Shown here piece after piece: positions 1 through 8,017 of a DNA stretch of 64,000 bases. Every line of letters begins with the position of its first letter. The first letter of the stretch is position 1. Under the pieces are notes generated by a model. That model worked only from the letters and a program-made list of their open reading frames with translations, made no database searches and was not told where the DNA came from. This DNA comes from Ensifer sp. IC3342. GTDB taxonomy: Bacteria; Pseudomonadota; Alphaproteobacteria; Rhizobiales; Rhizobiaceae. The stretch is taken from positions 1-64,000 of the forward strand of contig NZ_JADYVE010000010.1 in NCBI RefSeq assembly GCF_020193655.1, read 5' to 3'. A program made the translations under genes and the position numbers.

Positions 1-1
1 C

Positions 2-112
2 GACGAGCGTAGCGTCGAGGCGACATGGCGGCGCGTCGGCGACGTTCTCAAGGCGTTCAGCCCGCACGAATGCGCCGCCTATCTCAGGCATTCAGGATAC
101 GCTTCAACATAG
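2..112 (+). mobile_element. IS630-family transposase, C-terminal end (cut by window edge)
   Basis: An open frame enters from the left edge and stops at TAG 110-112. Its last residues include RSVEATWRRVGDVLKAFSP, then HECAAYLRHSGYAST. This matches the usual end of IS630-type transposases (a tryptophan helix, then a PEEC-NYF-AGY-like ending). Only about 36 residues are inside the window, so the catalytic DDE part and the left inverted repeat cannot be judged. It lies about 220 bp beyond the end of pqqE, so an insertion sequence borders the pqq operon. Assignment is from recalled family pattern. Confidence 0.6.
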
Positions 113-330
113 GTCTGACAGACTCTAGAGGCCGACCAGCACGCGTTCTACTCGCACACGCGTCAGCTTTCACCGCGGTTTCGCGTCTTTTCTCGATTGG
201 GGGGTGCAGCAGTACAGGCACTTTACGGGACGAACGCCGTGAAAGGATTCGAACTGCCGGCCCACCTGGTTTGATGACGGGGCTAGCACCGTTTGCCGGT
301 GGCAAAGCATGTGCCTATACCAGATGCGCG
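113..330. other. Gap between IS630 end and pqqE, no gene seen
   Basis: No frame here has a credible start, ribosome binding site and protein-like composition. The right end of the insertion element should lie in the first part of this stretch, but without the left end its inverted repeat cannot be recognised. No T-run terminator for the leftward pqq operon was found. Confidence 0.5.
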
Positions 331-1455
331 CTACCGTCCGCGGTAGCGCAAGGTGGCCGATGACATCGCCGTAAGCTGGTCCGTGTCCCGCGTCAGGCGT
401 TCGCGCAGCGGCGAGCGGATGCAAACCGGATCGGTTGTGCTCGCGTCGCCGGCAAGCGCCATTGCCTGGCAGCGGCAGCCGCCGAAGTCGACGTGCTTGC
501 GCTCGCAGCTGCGGCAGAGTTCCGGCATCCAGGCCTCGCCGCGATAGGCGTTGAAGGCGTCGCTCGCATACCAGATCTCGGAAAGCGCGCCGTCGCGCAC
601 GGTCTTGAAGGTGAGGCGCGGGATCGTTTCCGCGGCGTGGCACGGCAGCACCCGACCGGACGGCGTGACGTTGAGGCCGACGCGGCCCCAGCCGCCCATG
701 CAGGCCTTCGGGTATTGGGAATAATAATCGGCCGGCACATAGTCGATCACCAGAGTACCCTGATATTTTTCCCGGGCCGCGGCGACGGTGCGCGTCGCGG
801 CTTCGACCTGTTCGCGCGTCGGCAGCAGCGCCGCCTTGTTGCGCTCGGCCCAGCCGTGAAACTGCACGGTGGCGATCTCCACCCGGCGCGCCCCAAGCCG
901 GATCGCCAGCGCGATCATGGCGTCGATCTCGCCCATGTTCTGCCGGTGGCAGACCGCATTGACCGTCAGCGGGATGCCGGCGCCCACCACCCAGTTTGCG
1001 ACGGCCATCTTTCGTTGATAGCCACCCTTGTAGCCACCGATCCGGTCGGCGCTTTCGGCGGAAACACCCTGGATCGACAGCTGAACGTGGTCGAGACCGG
1101 CCGCGGTCAGGTCGTTGATCCTGGCCTCCGTCAAACCGACGCCCGAGGTGATCAGATTGGTGTAAAGCCCCAGCGCAACTGCCGCTCGCGTCAGTTCGAC
1201 GAGATCGCGTCGCGCCGCCGGCTCGCCGCCGGACAGGTGCAGATGCAGCACGCCGAGAGCGGCCGCCTGGCGGAAGACGTCGATCCATTCCTCGGTCGAC
1301 AACTCTTCCTCCCCCGGCGTCAAGGCGATCGGGTTGGAGCAATAGGGACAGGCCAACGGACAGCGATGCGTCAGCTCCGCCAGCATCGCCATCGGCGGCG
1401 GCACGCGCGCAACAGCGGCGGCGGCACGCTTTGTGGCGGCGACGGCGCTGCTCAT
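331..1455 (-). CDS. pqqE: PqqA peptide cyclase PqqE (radical SAM)
   Basis: Radical SAM enzyme that forms the C-C crosslink between the Glu and Tyr side chains of PqqA, the first chemical step of PQQ synthesis, acting with the chaperone PqqD in the cytoplasm. The protein has 374 residues, normal for PqqE. The radical SAM cluster motif CPLACPYC (C32, C36, C39) is near the N terminus, and a Cys-rich SPASM tail (CRSCERK, then GGCRCQ) holds the auxiliary clusters. The ATG at 1455 overlaps the pqqD stop in an ATGA, so translation is coupled. Last gene of the leftward pqqABCDE operon. Confidence 0.97.
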   Translation of the reverse strand: MSSAVAATKRAAAAVARVPPPMAMLAELTHRCPLACPYCSNPIALTPGEEELSTEEWIDVFRQAAALGVLHLHLSGGEPAARRDLVELTRAAVALGLYTNLITSGVGLTEARINDLTAAGLDHVQLSIQGVSAESADRIGGYKGGYQRKMAVANWVVGAGIPLTVNAVCHRQNMGEIDAMIALAIRLGARRVEIATVQFHGWAERNKAALLPTREQVEAATRTVAAAREKYQGTLVIDYVPADYYSQYPKACMGGWGRVGLNVTPSGRVLPCHAAETIPRLTFKTVRDGALSEIWYASDAFNAYRGEAWMPELCRSCERKHVDFGGCRCQAMALAGDASTTDPVCIRSPLRERLTRDTDQLTAMSSATLRYRGR

Positions 1456-1763
1456 GCGACGATCTCCAGCAGGCGGCGATTGGCGAGTTCCTCGACGAAG
1501 GCCCTGACATCGCCGGCGATCTCGGCGGCGGGGGCGTCGAACTTTTGGGCAAAATCGTCGGCGATCCGGTCGAGGCTGCGCTGGCCGTCAAGCGCCTCGA
1601 CGATGGCGACGGCGATATCGTCGAGCGCCATCGCCCGCTCCGGTGCCAACAGCACCGTCTGGCCGCGAACCGGGTCCTCGTGCAGCCGCACGCCGCGGGC
1701 CAGTCTGACGACGCTCGCCCCTGAGATCCTCACCCCTGAAGTCATCGACGCATCGGCGCTCAT
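1452..1763 (-). CDS. pqqD: PQQ synthesis chaperone PqqD
   Basis: Small RiPP-recognition protein that presents the PqqA peptide to PqqE. The 103 residues contain a typical PqqD body: RLARGVRLHEDPVRGQTVLL, a PERAMALDD turn, then helices ending in ELANRRLLEIVA. The ATG at 1763 overlaps the pqqC stop by 4 bp (ATGA), and the stop overlaps pqqE in the same way. A longer reading in this frame extends upstream across pqqC but is only a shadow. In some bacteria pqqC and pqqD are fused; here they are separate. Confidence 0.95.
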   Translation of the reverse strand: MSADASMTSGVRISGASVVRLARGVRLHEDPVRGQTVLLAPERAMALDDIAVAIVEALDGQRSLDRIADDFAQKFDAPAAEIAGDVRAFVEELANRRLLEIVA

Positions 1764-2545
1764 TCCGCCGCCTCCCGCGCCGCCGCCTCCCGCGCCGTCG
1801 GCCTGACGACGACACCTTGCTCGCCGTCCCAGACGCCCGGCGGGATCAGCCCGGGCGTCACATAGGCGCAATAAAGCGCGTCGAGCTGCGACCACAAAAC
1901 GTCGGTCTTGAAGGTGAGCGCCGCGGCGGCGGCATCCTGTTTTTCCGCCGTGTCGGCGTGATCGAGCACATAGGCAAGACCGAACTCGACGTCGCGCGGC
2001 GCCTCGGTCAGTCTCTGGCGGAAGTAAGCGAGCGCCGCGTCGTCCGCGAAGGCATAGTGCGCCAGCAGCCCGGCAATGCGCTCCGAATGGATTTTGGGCG
2101 CAAAAAGCTCGGTCAGCGACGAGGCCACCGCCTCGATCAGCGGCTTCTCGCGCACGAACGCCACATAGGCGTCGACGGCAAACCGGGTCGCCGGCAGCAC
2201 GCCGCGCGTCGAAGCGACATAGGCGGGGTCGAGGCCGACCGCTTGCGCCAGACGCAGCCAACGGCGGATGCCGCCGCCCTCGTCAAGGCCGCCGTCGTGG
2301 TCTTCGATCCGCGAGCGCCAGGCCCGGCGCAGGTCCGGGTCGTCGCAGCGCGACAGCAAGGCCGCGTCCTTCATCGGAATGCGGATCTGGTAATAATAGC
2401 GGTTGATTACCCAGGCGCGCACCTGCGTCATCGTTGCGCGGCCACCGTGGAGCAGCGTGTGGAAGGGATGCTTGTCGTGATAGCGTTCCTGACCGATCGC
2501 CAGAAGGCGCGCGTGAAACGCTTCTCTGTCCGCTGCCGTCGTCAC
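1760..2545 (-). CDS. pqqC: Pyrroloquinoline-quinone synthase PqqC
   Basis: Cofactor-less oxidase that carries out the last ring closure and eight-electron oxidation to PQQ. The 261 residues are close to the family length of about 250. Recognisable blocks are YHDKHPFH near the N terminus, WVINRYYYQ with the tyrosine-rich helix, RIEDHDG, and the C-terminal LWSQLDAL. Start ATG at 2545 overlaps the end of pqqB by 4 bp, and its stop overlaps pqqD. Third gene in the operon, coupled on both sides. Confidence 0.97.
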   Translation of the reverse strand: MTTAADREAFHARLLAIGQERYHDKHPFHTLLHGGRATMTQVRAWVINRYYYQIRIPMKDAALLSRCDDPDLRRAWRSRIEDHDGGLDEGGGIRRWLRLAQAVGLDPAYVASTRGVLPATRFAVDAYVAFVREKPLIEAVASSLTELFAPKIHSERIAGLLAHYAFADDAALAYFRQRLTEAPRDVEFGLAYVLDHADTAEKQDAAAAALTFKTDVLWSQLDALYCAYVTPGLIPPGVWDGEQGVVVRPTAREAAAREAAE

Positions 2546-3465
2546 AGGCTGACCTCCATGCCGTCGAACCCGACTTCGAAGCCGCGGCTTTCCACCGCGG
2601 CGCGCTCGGGACCAGCCCGCCAGATCGGGTTCGTGTTGTTGATGTGAATATAGACCTTTCGGCGAATGTTCAGGCCGTCGAGCGCGTCGAGGCTGCCGCC
2701 CTCGCCGGCGATCGGCATGTGGCCCATGCGCCGGCCCGTCTTGCGCCCGGTGCCGGTGGCGATCATCTCGCGGTCGCTAAAGAGCGTGCCGTCGAAGAAC
2801 AGCGCGTCGGCCTCCGCAAGGCGCGCGCCGAGGCCGGCAGTGATCACGCCGCAGCCGGGAATATAATAAACGCGCTTGCTGCCAGCTTTGAGTTCGATTC
2901 CAACCGTGTTGTCGCCCTCGACGTTGAGATCCGGTTCGTCCCCTTCGAGGAACAGCGGCACCTTGCCGGGAACGGAAAAGAGCCGCGCCTCGAGGTCGGG
3001 AAGTGGAAAGAAGACTTCCTCGATCGCGACGCTCCGCCTTAAAACCAGGTCCGGATCGAGCACGCCGAAGACCGGATTTTCGGCGATGATCGCGCCGACC
3101 GAAGCGGTGGAAAACAGCGTGAACGGCTGCTTTTCCCTGAGCACAAGCAGTCCCGCCAGATGGTCGATGTCGCCGTTGGTCAGCACCACGCTCTTGATCG
3201 GGCTGTGGCGCAGCCGGCGCGGCTGCAGCAGACGATTGTGCTCAATCTGCTGGCGGATGTCGGGCGAGGCATTGAACACGGCCCAGGCCTCGCCATCGCG
3301 GCTGACGGCCAGCGATGATTGGCTCTGTGGCTTGAGGCCGGAGCCCGGATCGCGCGCCAGCGTGCAGTTCAGGCAGCCGCAATTCCACTGCGGAAGGCCG
3401 CCGCCGGCGGCGGCCCCCAGAACGATGATGCGAAGATCGGACGATTTGTTCACAGGAATACCCAA
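2542..3465 (-). CDS. pqqB: PQQ synthesis protein PqqB
   Basis: Metallo-beta-lactamase-fold protein of PQQ synthesis; in the current model it hydroxylates the Glu-Tyr intermediate. The 307 residues begin with the hallmark LRIIVLGAAAGGGLPQWNC, followed by a CGCLNC cysteine cluster, NGDIDHLAGLL as the altered metal-binding loop, and HINNTNPI near the C terminus. It starts 33 bp after pqqA and overlaps pqqC by 4 bp. The exact start could be a few codons downstream, since many PqqB proteins begin directly at the RIIVLG strand. Confidence 0.96.
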   Translation of the reverse strand: MGIPVNKSSDLRIIVLGAAAGGGLPQWNCGCLNCTLARDPGSGLKPQSQSSLAVSRDGEAWAVFNASPDIRQQIEHNRLLQPRRLRHSPIKSVVLTNGDIDHLAGLLVLREKQPFTLFSTASVGAIIAENPVFGVLDPDLVLRRSVAIEEVFFPLPDLEARLFSVPGKVPLFLEGDEPDLNVEGDNTVGIELKAGSKRVYYIPGCGVITAGLGARLAEADALFFDGTLFSDREMIATGTGRKTGRRMGHMPIAGEGGSLDALDGLNIRRKVYIHINNTNPIWRAGPERAAVESRGFEVGFDGMEVSL

Positions 3466-3498
3466 AGAGTTGCGGGCCGATCCTCGTAAGGCCGCGTG

Positions 3499-3594
3499 TC
3501 AAAAGAGGATCGGCTCGTCCCCGTCCGCGGGAACGTAGCGGGTGATTTCCATCGCGCAGCTTACGTCGATGAATTTCGGTTTATGCCAGGACAT
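3499..3594 (-). CDS. pqqA: PQQ precursor peptide PqqA
   Basis: Ribosomal precursor of PQQ, 31 residues. The crosslinked pair is visible as E16 and Y20 in the conserved EITRY block, within AMEITRYVPADGDEPILF. A good ribosome binding site (AGAGGAG) lies about 6 nt upstream of the ATG at 3594. Longer in-frame readings to 3789 lack a sensible start. It opens the leftward pqqABCDE operon, and its promoter must lie in the 600-bp region shared with the rightward exaF gene. Confidence 0.96.
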   Translation of the reverse strand: MSWHKPKFIDVSCAMEITRYVPADGDEPILF

Positions 3595-4018
3595 GTTTTC
3601 TCCTCTGCCATGACCAGTTGGTGTGCTCGCTCCGGTATCCACATGCGCGCTTGCAGCCGGTCGAACATGAAACGAGCTTTGCCCGTAAGAGCTCTGCTCG
3701 GGTGAAGAGCCGGAACGGCCATTTGCTGCACCGGCAAGGCCCGGCGACCGCGCTATCGCAGGACTTTTCGCGAATCGTTTCCTTGCCACACACCCCGCCT
3801 GAGAGCGTGCACCGACGGAGGCCGTGAGGACGCTCGCGGCGCCGGAATATTCCTGGCGAAAGTTGCCGATCGCAGACCGTCATTGGCAGCGCTTAACGCG
3901 CTCCTCACCCGAAGCCGTAAATGAAAGCTCTTGGCTGGTCGCCTTCTGAGATCGGTCTGACGAACATCACGGAACCTCCCCTTCCGTAAACAAATGGTAA
4001 TGACCGCGCAGATCTACG

Positions 4019-4032
4019 CAATACGACCTAGG
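4019..4032 (+). promoter_or_regulatory. Putative activator site 1 upstream of exaF
   Basis: CAATACGACCTAGG is near-identical to each arm of the inverted repeat at 17427-17478 (GGAATACGACCTAGGT). The core CCTAGG is itself palindromic. It lies about 160 bp before the exaF start, a usual distance for an activator. Likely bound by the LuxR-type response regulator at 6035-6757, but that link is inference. Confidence 0.6.
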
Positions 4033-4089
4033 GACAATCGACATCGGGTCTGCCGCGGGTAACGCGCGGAGCCACGGGACCGCCGACAC

Positions 4090-4101
4090 TACGACCAAGG
4101 T
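4090..4101 (+). promoter_or_regulatory. Putative activator site 2 upstream of exaF
   Basis: TACGACCAAGGT differs from the consensus TACGACCTAGGT at one position. It is 68 bp downstream of the first site and about 90 bp before the exaF start. Two spaced copies upstream of one gene make a chance match less likely. Confidence 0.55.
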
Positions 4102-4192
4102 GCAATAGCCCGAAGCTTTGTCACAGGAGGATGATCGATGCCGCTAGACGGTTTGCGGCTGACGCGACCGATTGCGAGGGAAGGAGATCAAT

Positions 4193-5959
4193 ATGAACAG
4201 ACTGATGCTGACTGCCGTGACGGTCCTGTCACTGGCGGGACTGGCCCAGGCGGAGGTGACGGAGGAAGACCTCGCCAAGGACGCCACTACGGTCGGCGAT
4301 GTGCTGACGAACGGTATGGGGAGGGGCCTGCAGCGCTTCTCCCCACTTGAGACTCTCAACAAGAACAACGTCAAGAACCTGGTGCCCGCCTGGGCCTTCA
4401 GCCTCGGTGGCGAAAAACAGCGGGGGCAGGAAAGCCAGCCGATCGTCTACGGCGGGATCATGTATATCACGGCCTCCTACAGCCGCCTTTTCGCTATCGA
4501 TATCAAGACCGGTAAGGAGCTCTGGCAGTTCGACGCCCGGCTGCCGGAAGGCATCCTGCCCTGCTGCGACGTGGTGAACCGCGGTGCGGCGATCTATGGC
4601 GACAATATCTACTTCGGAACGCTTGACGCGCGCCTCGTCGCACTGAACCGCAAGACGGGCGATGTGGTCTGGAACAAGAAGATCGCCAATTACAAGGAGG
4701 GCTACAGCTACACCGCCGCGCCGCTGATCGTGAACGGCCTGGTAATCACCGGCAATTCCGGCGGCGAGTTCGGCGTCGTCGGCGAGGTGCAGGCGCGCGA
4801 CGCCAAGACCGGCGAGCTTGTCTGGACTCGGCCCGTCATAGAAGGGCACATGGGCACCTACAAGGGCAAGGAAAGCACCATGACCGGGACGTTGAACGCG
4901 ACCTGGCCCGGCGACCTGTGGAAGACCGGGGGCGGTGCCACCTGGCTCGGTGGTTCCTACGACGCCGATACCGACACGCTTGTCTTCGGCGCCGGCAACC
5001 CCGCCCCCTGGAACAGCCACCTGCGTGGCGCCGGCAGGCCGGTCGAAGGCAACAAGGGCGACAACCTTTATGCCGCGAGTCGACTCGGCATCAATCCCGA
5101 GAATGGCGAGATCAAGTGGCACTTCCAGACAACGCCCCGCGAAGGATGGGACTTCGACGGCGTCAACGAGGTCGTTCCCTTCATTTCCAAGGATGGCAAG
5201 AAGCGGTTCGCAACCGCCGACAGAAACGGCTTCTTCTATATTCTCGATCGCGAGGACGGGAAGTTCGTCGCTGCCTATCCTTTCGTCAAGAACATAACCT
5301 GGGCCAAGGGCATCGATAAGAACGGTCGTCCGATCTATGTGGAAGAAAACCGTCCGGGCGATCCTACCGCGGCGGCCGACGGCGGCAAGGGACAGCAGGT
5401 CTTCGCGGTACCGTCGTTCCTCGGTGGCAAGAACTGGATGCCGATGGCCTACAGCCAGAAGACCGAGCTTTTCTATGTGCCCTCGAACGAATGGGGCATG
5501 GACATCTGGAACGAGCCGATCTCCTATAAGAAGGGCGCAGCCTATCTCGGTGCCGGCTTCACCATCAAGCCGCTTTTCGAGGACTATATAGGCTCGCTGA
5601 AAGCGATCGATCCCAACAGCGGCGAGGTCAAGTGGGAATACAAGAACAGCGCTCCGCTCTGGGGCGGGGTGATGGCAACGGCGGGCGGGCTTGTTTTCGT
5701 CGGGACGCCCGAAGGTGAATTCAAGGCTCTCGACGATGAGACCGGCGAGGTTCTCTGGACGTTCCAGACCGGGTCCGGGGTCGTCGGCCAGCCCGTCACC
5801 TGGGAACAGGACGGAGAGCAATATGTGTCGGTCATTTCCGGCTGGGGCGGTGCCGTTCCGCTCTGGGGCGGCGAAGTTGCCAAGAAGGTCAATTACCTCA
5901 ACCAGGGTGGAATGGTATGGACCTTCCGTTTGCCAAAACAGTTGGCTTTGGCACAATAG
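4193..5959 (+). CDS. exaF: PQQ-dependent alcohol dehydrogenase, lanthanide type (ExaF/PedH-like)
   Basis: Periplasmic eight-bladed quinoprotein that oxidises short alcohols with PQQ and passes electrons to a soluble carrier. The 588 residues start with a signal peptide ending AGLAQA; ATG 4193 follows an AAGGAG site, better than the TTG at 4172. The vicinal disulfide pair C124-C125 (PCCDVVNRG) is present. The metal site reads GWDFDGVNE: catalytic D320 plus a second Asp at 322, the residue diagnostic of lanthanide-binding enzymes. Blocks such as [12 protein letters not shown] and [13 protein letters not shown] resemble ethanol dehydrogenase ExaA more than methanol dehydrogenase XoxF. No xoxG-like gene follows directly; pseudoazurin and PedF are candidate acceptors. 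Substrate range is inferred. Confidence 0.88.
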   Translation: MNRLMLTAVTVLSLAGLAQAEVTEEDLAKDATTVGDVLTNGMGRGLQRFSPLETLNKNNVKNLVPAWAFSLGGEKQRGQESQPIVYGGIMYITASYSRLFAIDIKTGKELWQFDARLPEGILPCCDVVNRGAAIYGDNIYFGTLDARLVALNRKTGDVVWNKKIANYKEGYSYTAAPLIVNGLVITGNSGGEFGVVGEVQARDAKTGELVWTRPVIEGHMGTYKGKESTMTGTLNATWPGDLWKTGGGATWLGGSYDADTDTLVFGAGNPAPWNSHLRGAGRPVEGNKGDNLYAASRLGINPENGEIKWHFQTTPREGWDFDGVNEVVPFISKDGKKRFATADRNGFFYILDREDGKFVAAYPFVKNITWAKGIDKNGRPIYVEENRPGDPTAAADGGKGQQVFAVPSFLGGKNWMPMAYSQKTELFYVPSNEWGMDIWNEPISYKKGAAYLGAGFTIKPLFEDYIGSLKAIDPNSGEVKWEYKNSAPLWGGVMATAGGLVFVGTPEGEFKALDDETGEVLWTFQTGSGVVGQPVTWEQDGEQYVSVISGWGGAVPLWGGEVAKKVNYLNQGGMVWTFRLPKQLALAQ

Positions 5960-5966
5960 GCACAAG

Positions 5967-5991
5967 GGGCCGGGCTTTGGCAGCCCGGCCC
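5967..5991 (+). terminator. Hairpin after exaF
   Basis: GGGCCGGGCT and AGCCCGGCCC form a 10-bp GC-rich stem with a 5-nt loop, starting 8 bp after the exaF stop. No T-run follows, so it may act as a Rho-assisted terminator or an mRNA stabiliser rather than a classical intrinsic terminator. Confidence 0.6.
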
Positions 5992-6034
5992 TCGAACGCC
6001 GTGACTACGGCAGAATAATGCGGAGCGCTCGCAC

Positions 6035-6757
6035 ATGATCATCATCCGCAATTCCTTTCATGCACCGCGTCCGAACCTGGCGGTGCCACCTCTACTCAAA
6101 CCGGTCGAGTTGCGATCGGCGCTGATCGTTGACGATCACCCCTTGTTCTGCGATGCCCTAGCGATGACATTGACCGGTCTCGTCGGCATCGAGTCCATCG
6201 ATTCCGTGGGGACGCTGGATGCCGCCCTTACACGGCTGGACGGCGATACGCCGCCGGATGTCGTGGTGCTCGATCTCAATCTGCCGGACGTCAATGGACT
6301 TGACGGCGTCGTGCGGCTGAGACAGGCGGTTCCCGGGGTCCCGATCGTCGTTGTCTCTTCGCTGGACGAATTGAAGATCATCCGGGCCTTGCTCAAGGCG
6401 GGGATCAACGGCTTCGTGCCCAAGCATGCGGTTCGAGACGAGTTTCGTGCCGCCTTCGCGGCGATCGCTCGGGGCGAAATCTATGCCCCCCAGATGGCAT
6501 TGGAGCCGGGCAGCCCTTCCTTGTCCGACGAAGCAATTGCCCGGCTGGGGCTGCTGACGCGCCAACAGGCGAAGATCCTGCAACTCGTCTGCGCCGGCCT
6601 GATGAATAAGCAGATCGCCTATGAGCTTTCCATCGCCGAAACCACGGTGAAGGCGCATGTCACCGCGATCATGCGCAAACTCGGCGTCCAGACGCGGATG
6701 CAGGCAGTATTGTTCGCACAGGAGGCTCGTTTCACGGCACTGACGCCGGAGGAATGA
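6035..6757 (+). CDS. LuxR/NarL-type response regulator
   Basis: Two-component DNA-binding regulator, 240 residues. The receiver domain starts at ALIVDDHPLFCDAL, with the phosphoacceptor D80 in VVVLDLNLP and the conserved Lys in FVPKHAV. The C-terminal helix-turn-helix is typical of the NarL/LuxR group (LTRQQAKILQLVCAGLMNKQ, then ETTVKAHVTAIMRKLGV). It follows the dehydrogenase gene and precedes the FIST and hybrid kinase genes, the position of AgmR/ErbR-like activators in quinoprotein alcohol dehydrogenase clusters. Candidate activator of exaF and pedF through the TACGACCTAGGT motif. The ATG at 6035 leaves a short non-conserved lead of about 27 residues. Confidence 0.9.
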   Translation: MIIIRNSFHAPRPNLAVPPLLKPVELRSALIVDDHPLFCDALAMTLTGLVGIESIDSVGTLDAALTRLDGDTPPDVVVLDLNLPDVNGLDGVVRLRQAVPGVPIVVVSSLDELKIIRALLKAGINGFVPKHAVRDEFRAAFAAIARGEIYAPQMALEPGSPSLSDEAIARLGLLTRQQAKILQLVCAGLMNKQIAYELSIAETTVKAHVTAIMRKLGVQTRMQAVLFAQEARFTALTPEE

Positions 6758-6838
6758 CGCCCCCGGCCTGCCGCCCTCGAAAGTTCGCTGGATTCCGGAC
6801 CGATTACGGTTTTACTGTAGTTTCGGGAGGAAGAGGGA

Positions 6839-8017
6839 ATGAGGATATTCGCTGGGAGCGGCATCGCGTGCGAGGCGATCGTCCCGCGCGGCAGCGTTTC
6901 GACGCGCGATCCGAACGTCTTGGAGACATTGGCACGGCAACTGGGGCCGGGACCTTTTTCGCTGATCATGCTTTTCGTTTCGCCAGCGGCCGACCTGGAG
7001 CGTCTGCCCAGCGAAGCAGCGCGGGTCTTCGGTGACATCCCGATCGTCGGTTGCACCACCGCAGGCGAGATTTCCGACGCTGGCTACAACGAGGACTCCA
7101 TCGTCGCGATCGCCCTGCCCGCAGCGTACTTCCACGTCGATACGCTGACGATCCCCGACCTGATGCGGCTTGACCCGCCCGCTCTCGCCGCCGCCCTCGT
7201 CCGAGCGCGCACCGCGATGGCTGAGCGCCATCCCGAGCTTGCACATGAGTTCGCCATCCTCCTGGTGGATGGGCTTTCGCAGAAGGAAGACGAACTGACC
7301 TCGGCACTTGCGGCAGGCATGGGAGCAACGCCGATGCTCGGCGGTTCGGCCGGCGACGGGACGCGCTTCGCCCGGACCTTCGTGCTCGACGGCCACCGGC
7401 TGTCGGAGAACGCGGCGGTGCTGGCCTTGGTGCGCACGGAGTGTCCGGTCCGCGTCTTCAATTTCGATCACCTCGTGCCGACCGAAAGACGCATGGTGGT
7501 CACCGAGGCCGATCCCCGCCACCGCATCGTCCGCCAGATCAACGCGGAGCCCGCCGCACGAGAATATGCGCGCCTCGTCGGCATGGACCCCGAACAGCTC
7601 AGCACCTTTACGTTCGCCGCACATCCGGTCGCGGTCCGCATGGGAATGCGGCATCACGTGCGCGCCATCCGTCAGGTGATGGAAAACGGCGACCTTATTT
7701 TCTTCTCGGCGATCGACGAGGGCGTGGTGCTGACGATCACCGAGCCCGGTGACATGGTCGGCCAGCTCAACCGCGAGCTCACTCGCCTCTCTTTGCCCGA
7801 GCGCCCGACAGCGATCCTTGCCTTCGACTGCATCCTGCGCCGGTTGGAGGCTGAGGAAAAGCAGATCGTTGGCCGCGTCTCCGAGCTCTTGCGCCGACAC
7901 GGCGTAATCGGCTTCTGCACCTATGGCGAGCAGTTCGGTCCGATGCACGTGAACCAGACGATGACCGGCGTCGCCATCTATCCGCCAGGCACCGTGCTAC
8001 CCGAAAAGGCTCCGTAA
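6839..8017 (+). CDS. FIST domain sensory protein
   Basis: 392-residue soluble protein with the FIST_N and FIST_C sensory domains. Visible family features are the PIVGCTTAGEIS block near residue 70, the GGSAGDGTRFA strand near 170, and the C-terminal FCTYGEQFGPMHVNQT block. FIST domains are thought to bind small ligands, perhaps amino acids. There is no membrane segment or output domain, so it probably works with the kinase encoded next: its stop codon TAA shares one base with the kinase ATG (TAATG), which couples the two. ATG 6839 follows a GGGAGGAAGAGG site. Role in alcohol or aldehyde sensing is inferred from context. Confidence 0.88.
   Translation: MRIFAGSGIACEAIVPRGSVSTRDPNVLETLARQLGPGPFSLIMLFVSPAADLERLPSEAARVFGDIPIVGCTTAGEISDAGYNEDSIVAIALPAAYFHVDTLTIPDLMRLDPPALAAALVRARTAMAERHPELAHEFAILLVDGLSQKEDELTSALAAGMGATPMLGGSAGDGTRFARTFVLDGHRLSENAAVLALVRTECPVRVFNFDHLVPTERRMVVTEADPRHRIVRQINAEPAAREYARLVGMDPEQLSTFTFAAHPVAVRMGMRHHVRAIRQVMENGDLIFFSAIDEGVVLTITEPGDMVGQLNRELTRLSLPERPTAILAFDCILRRLEAEEKQIVGRVSELLRRHGVIGFCTYGEQFGPMHVNQTMTGVAIYPPGTVLPEKAP

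Larger units (their letters stand above)
3595..4192. other. Divergent intergenic region pqqA / exaF
   Basis: About 600 bp with no convincing gene. The half nearest exaF carries two copies of a motif shared with the pedF promoter region (4019-4032 and 4090-4101). No matching motif was found near pqqA, so the pqq operon may be controlled separately or through a more divergent site. Confidence 0.6.

Noticed and set aside
240-262. GATTCGAAC resembling the T arm of a tRNA
   Set aside because: The bases around it cannot form the 5-bp T stem, and no acceptor, D or anticodon stems are present nearby.
328-349. 9-bp hairpin GCGCTACCG / CGGTAGCGC as a terminator of the pqq operon
   Set aside because: It lies inside the last codons and the stop of pqqE and has no T-run, so it is explained by coding sequence.
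4193-5959. Calling the dehydrogenase XoxF
   Set aside because: The lanthanide-site Asp is shared, but the remaining conserved blocks are closer to ExaA/ExaF, and no xoxG-like cytochrome gene follows.
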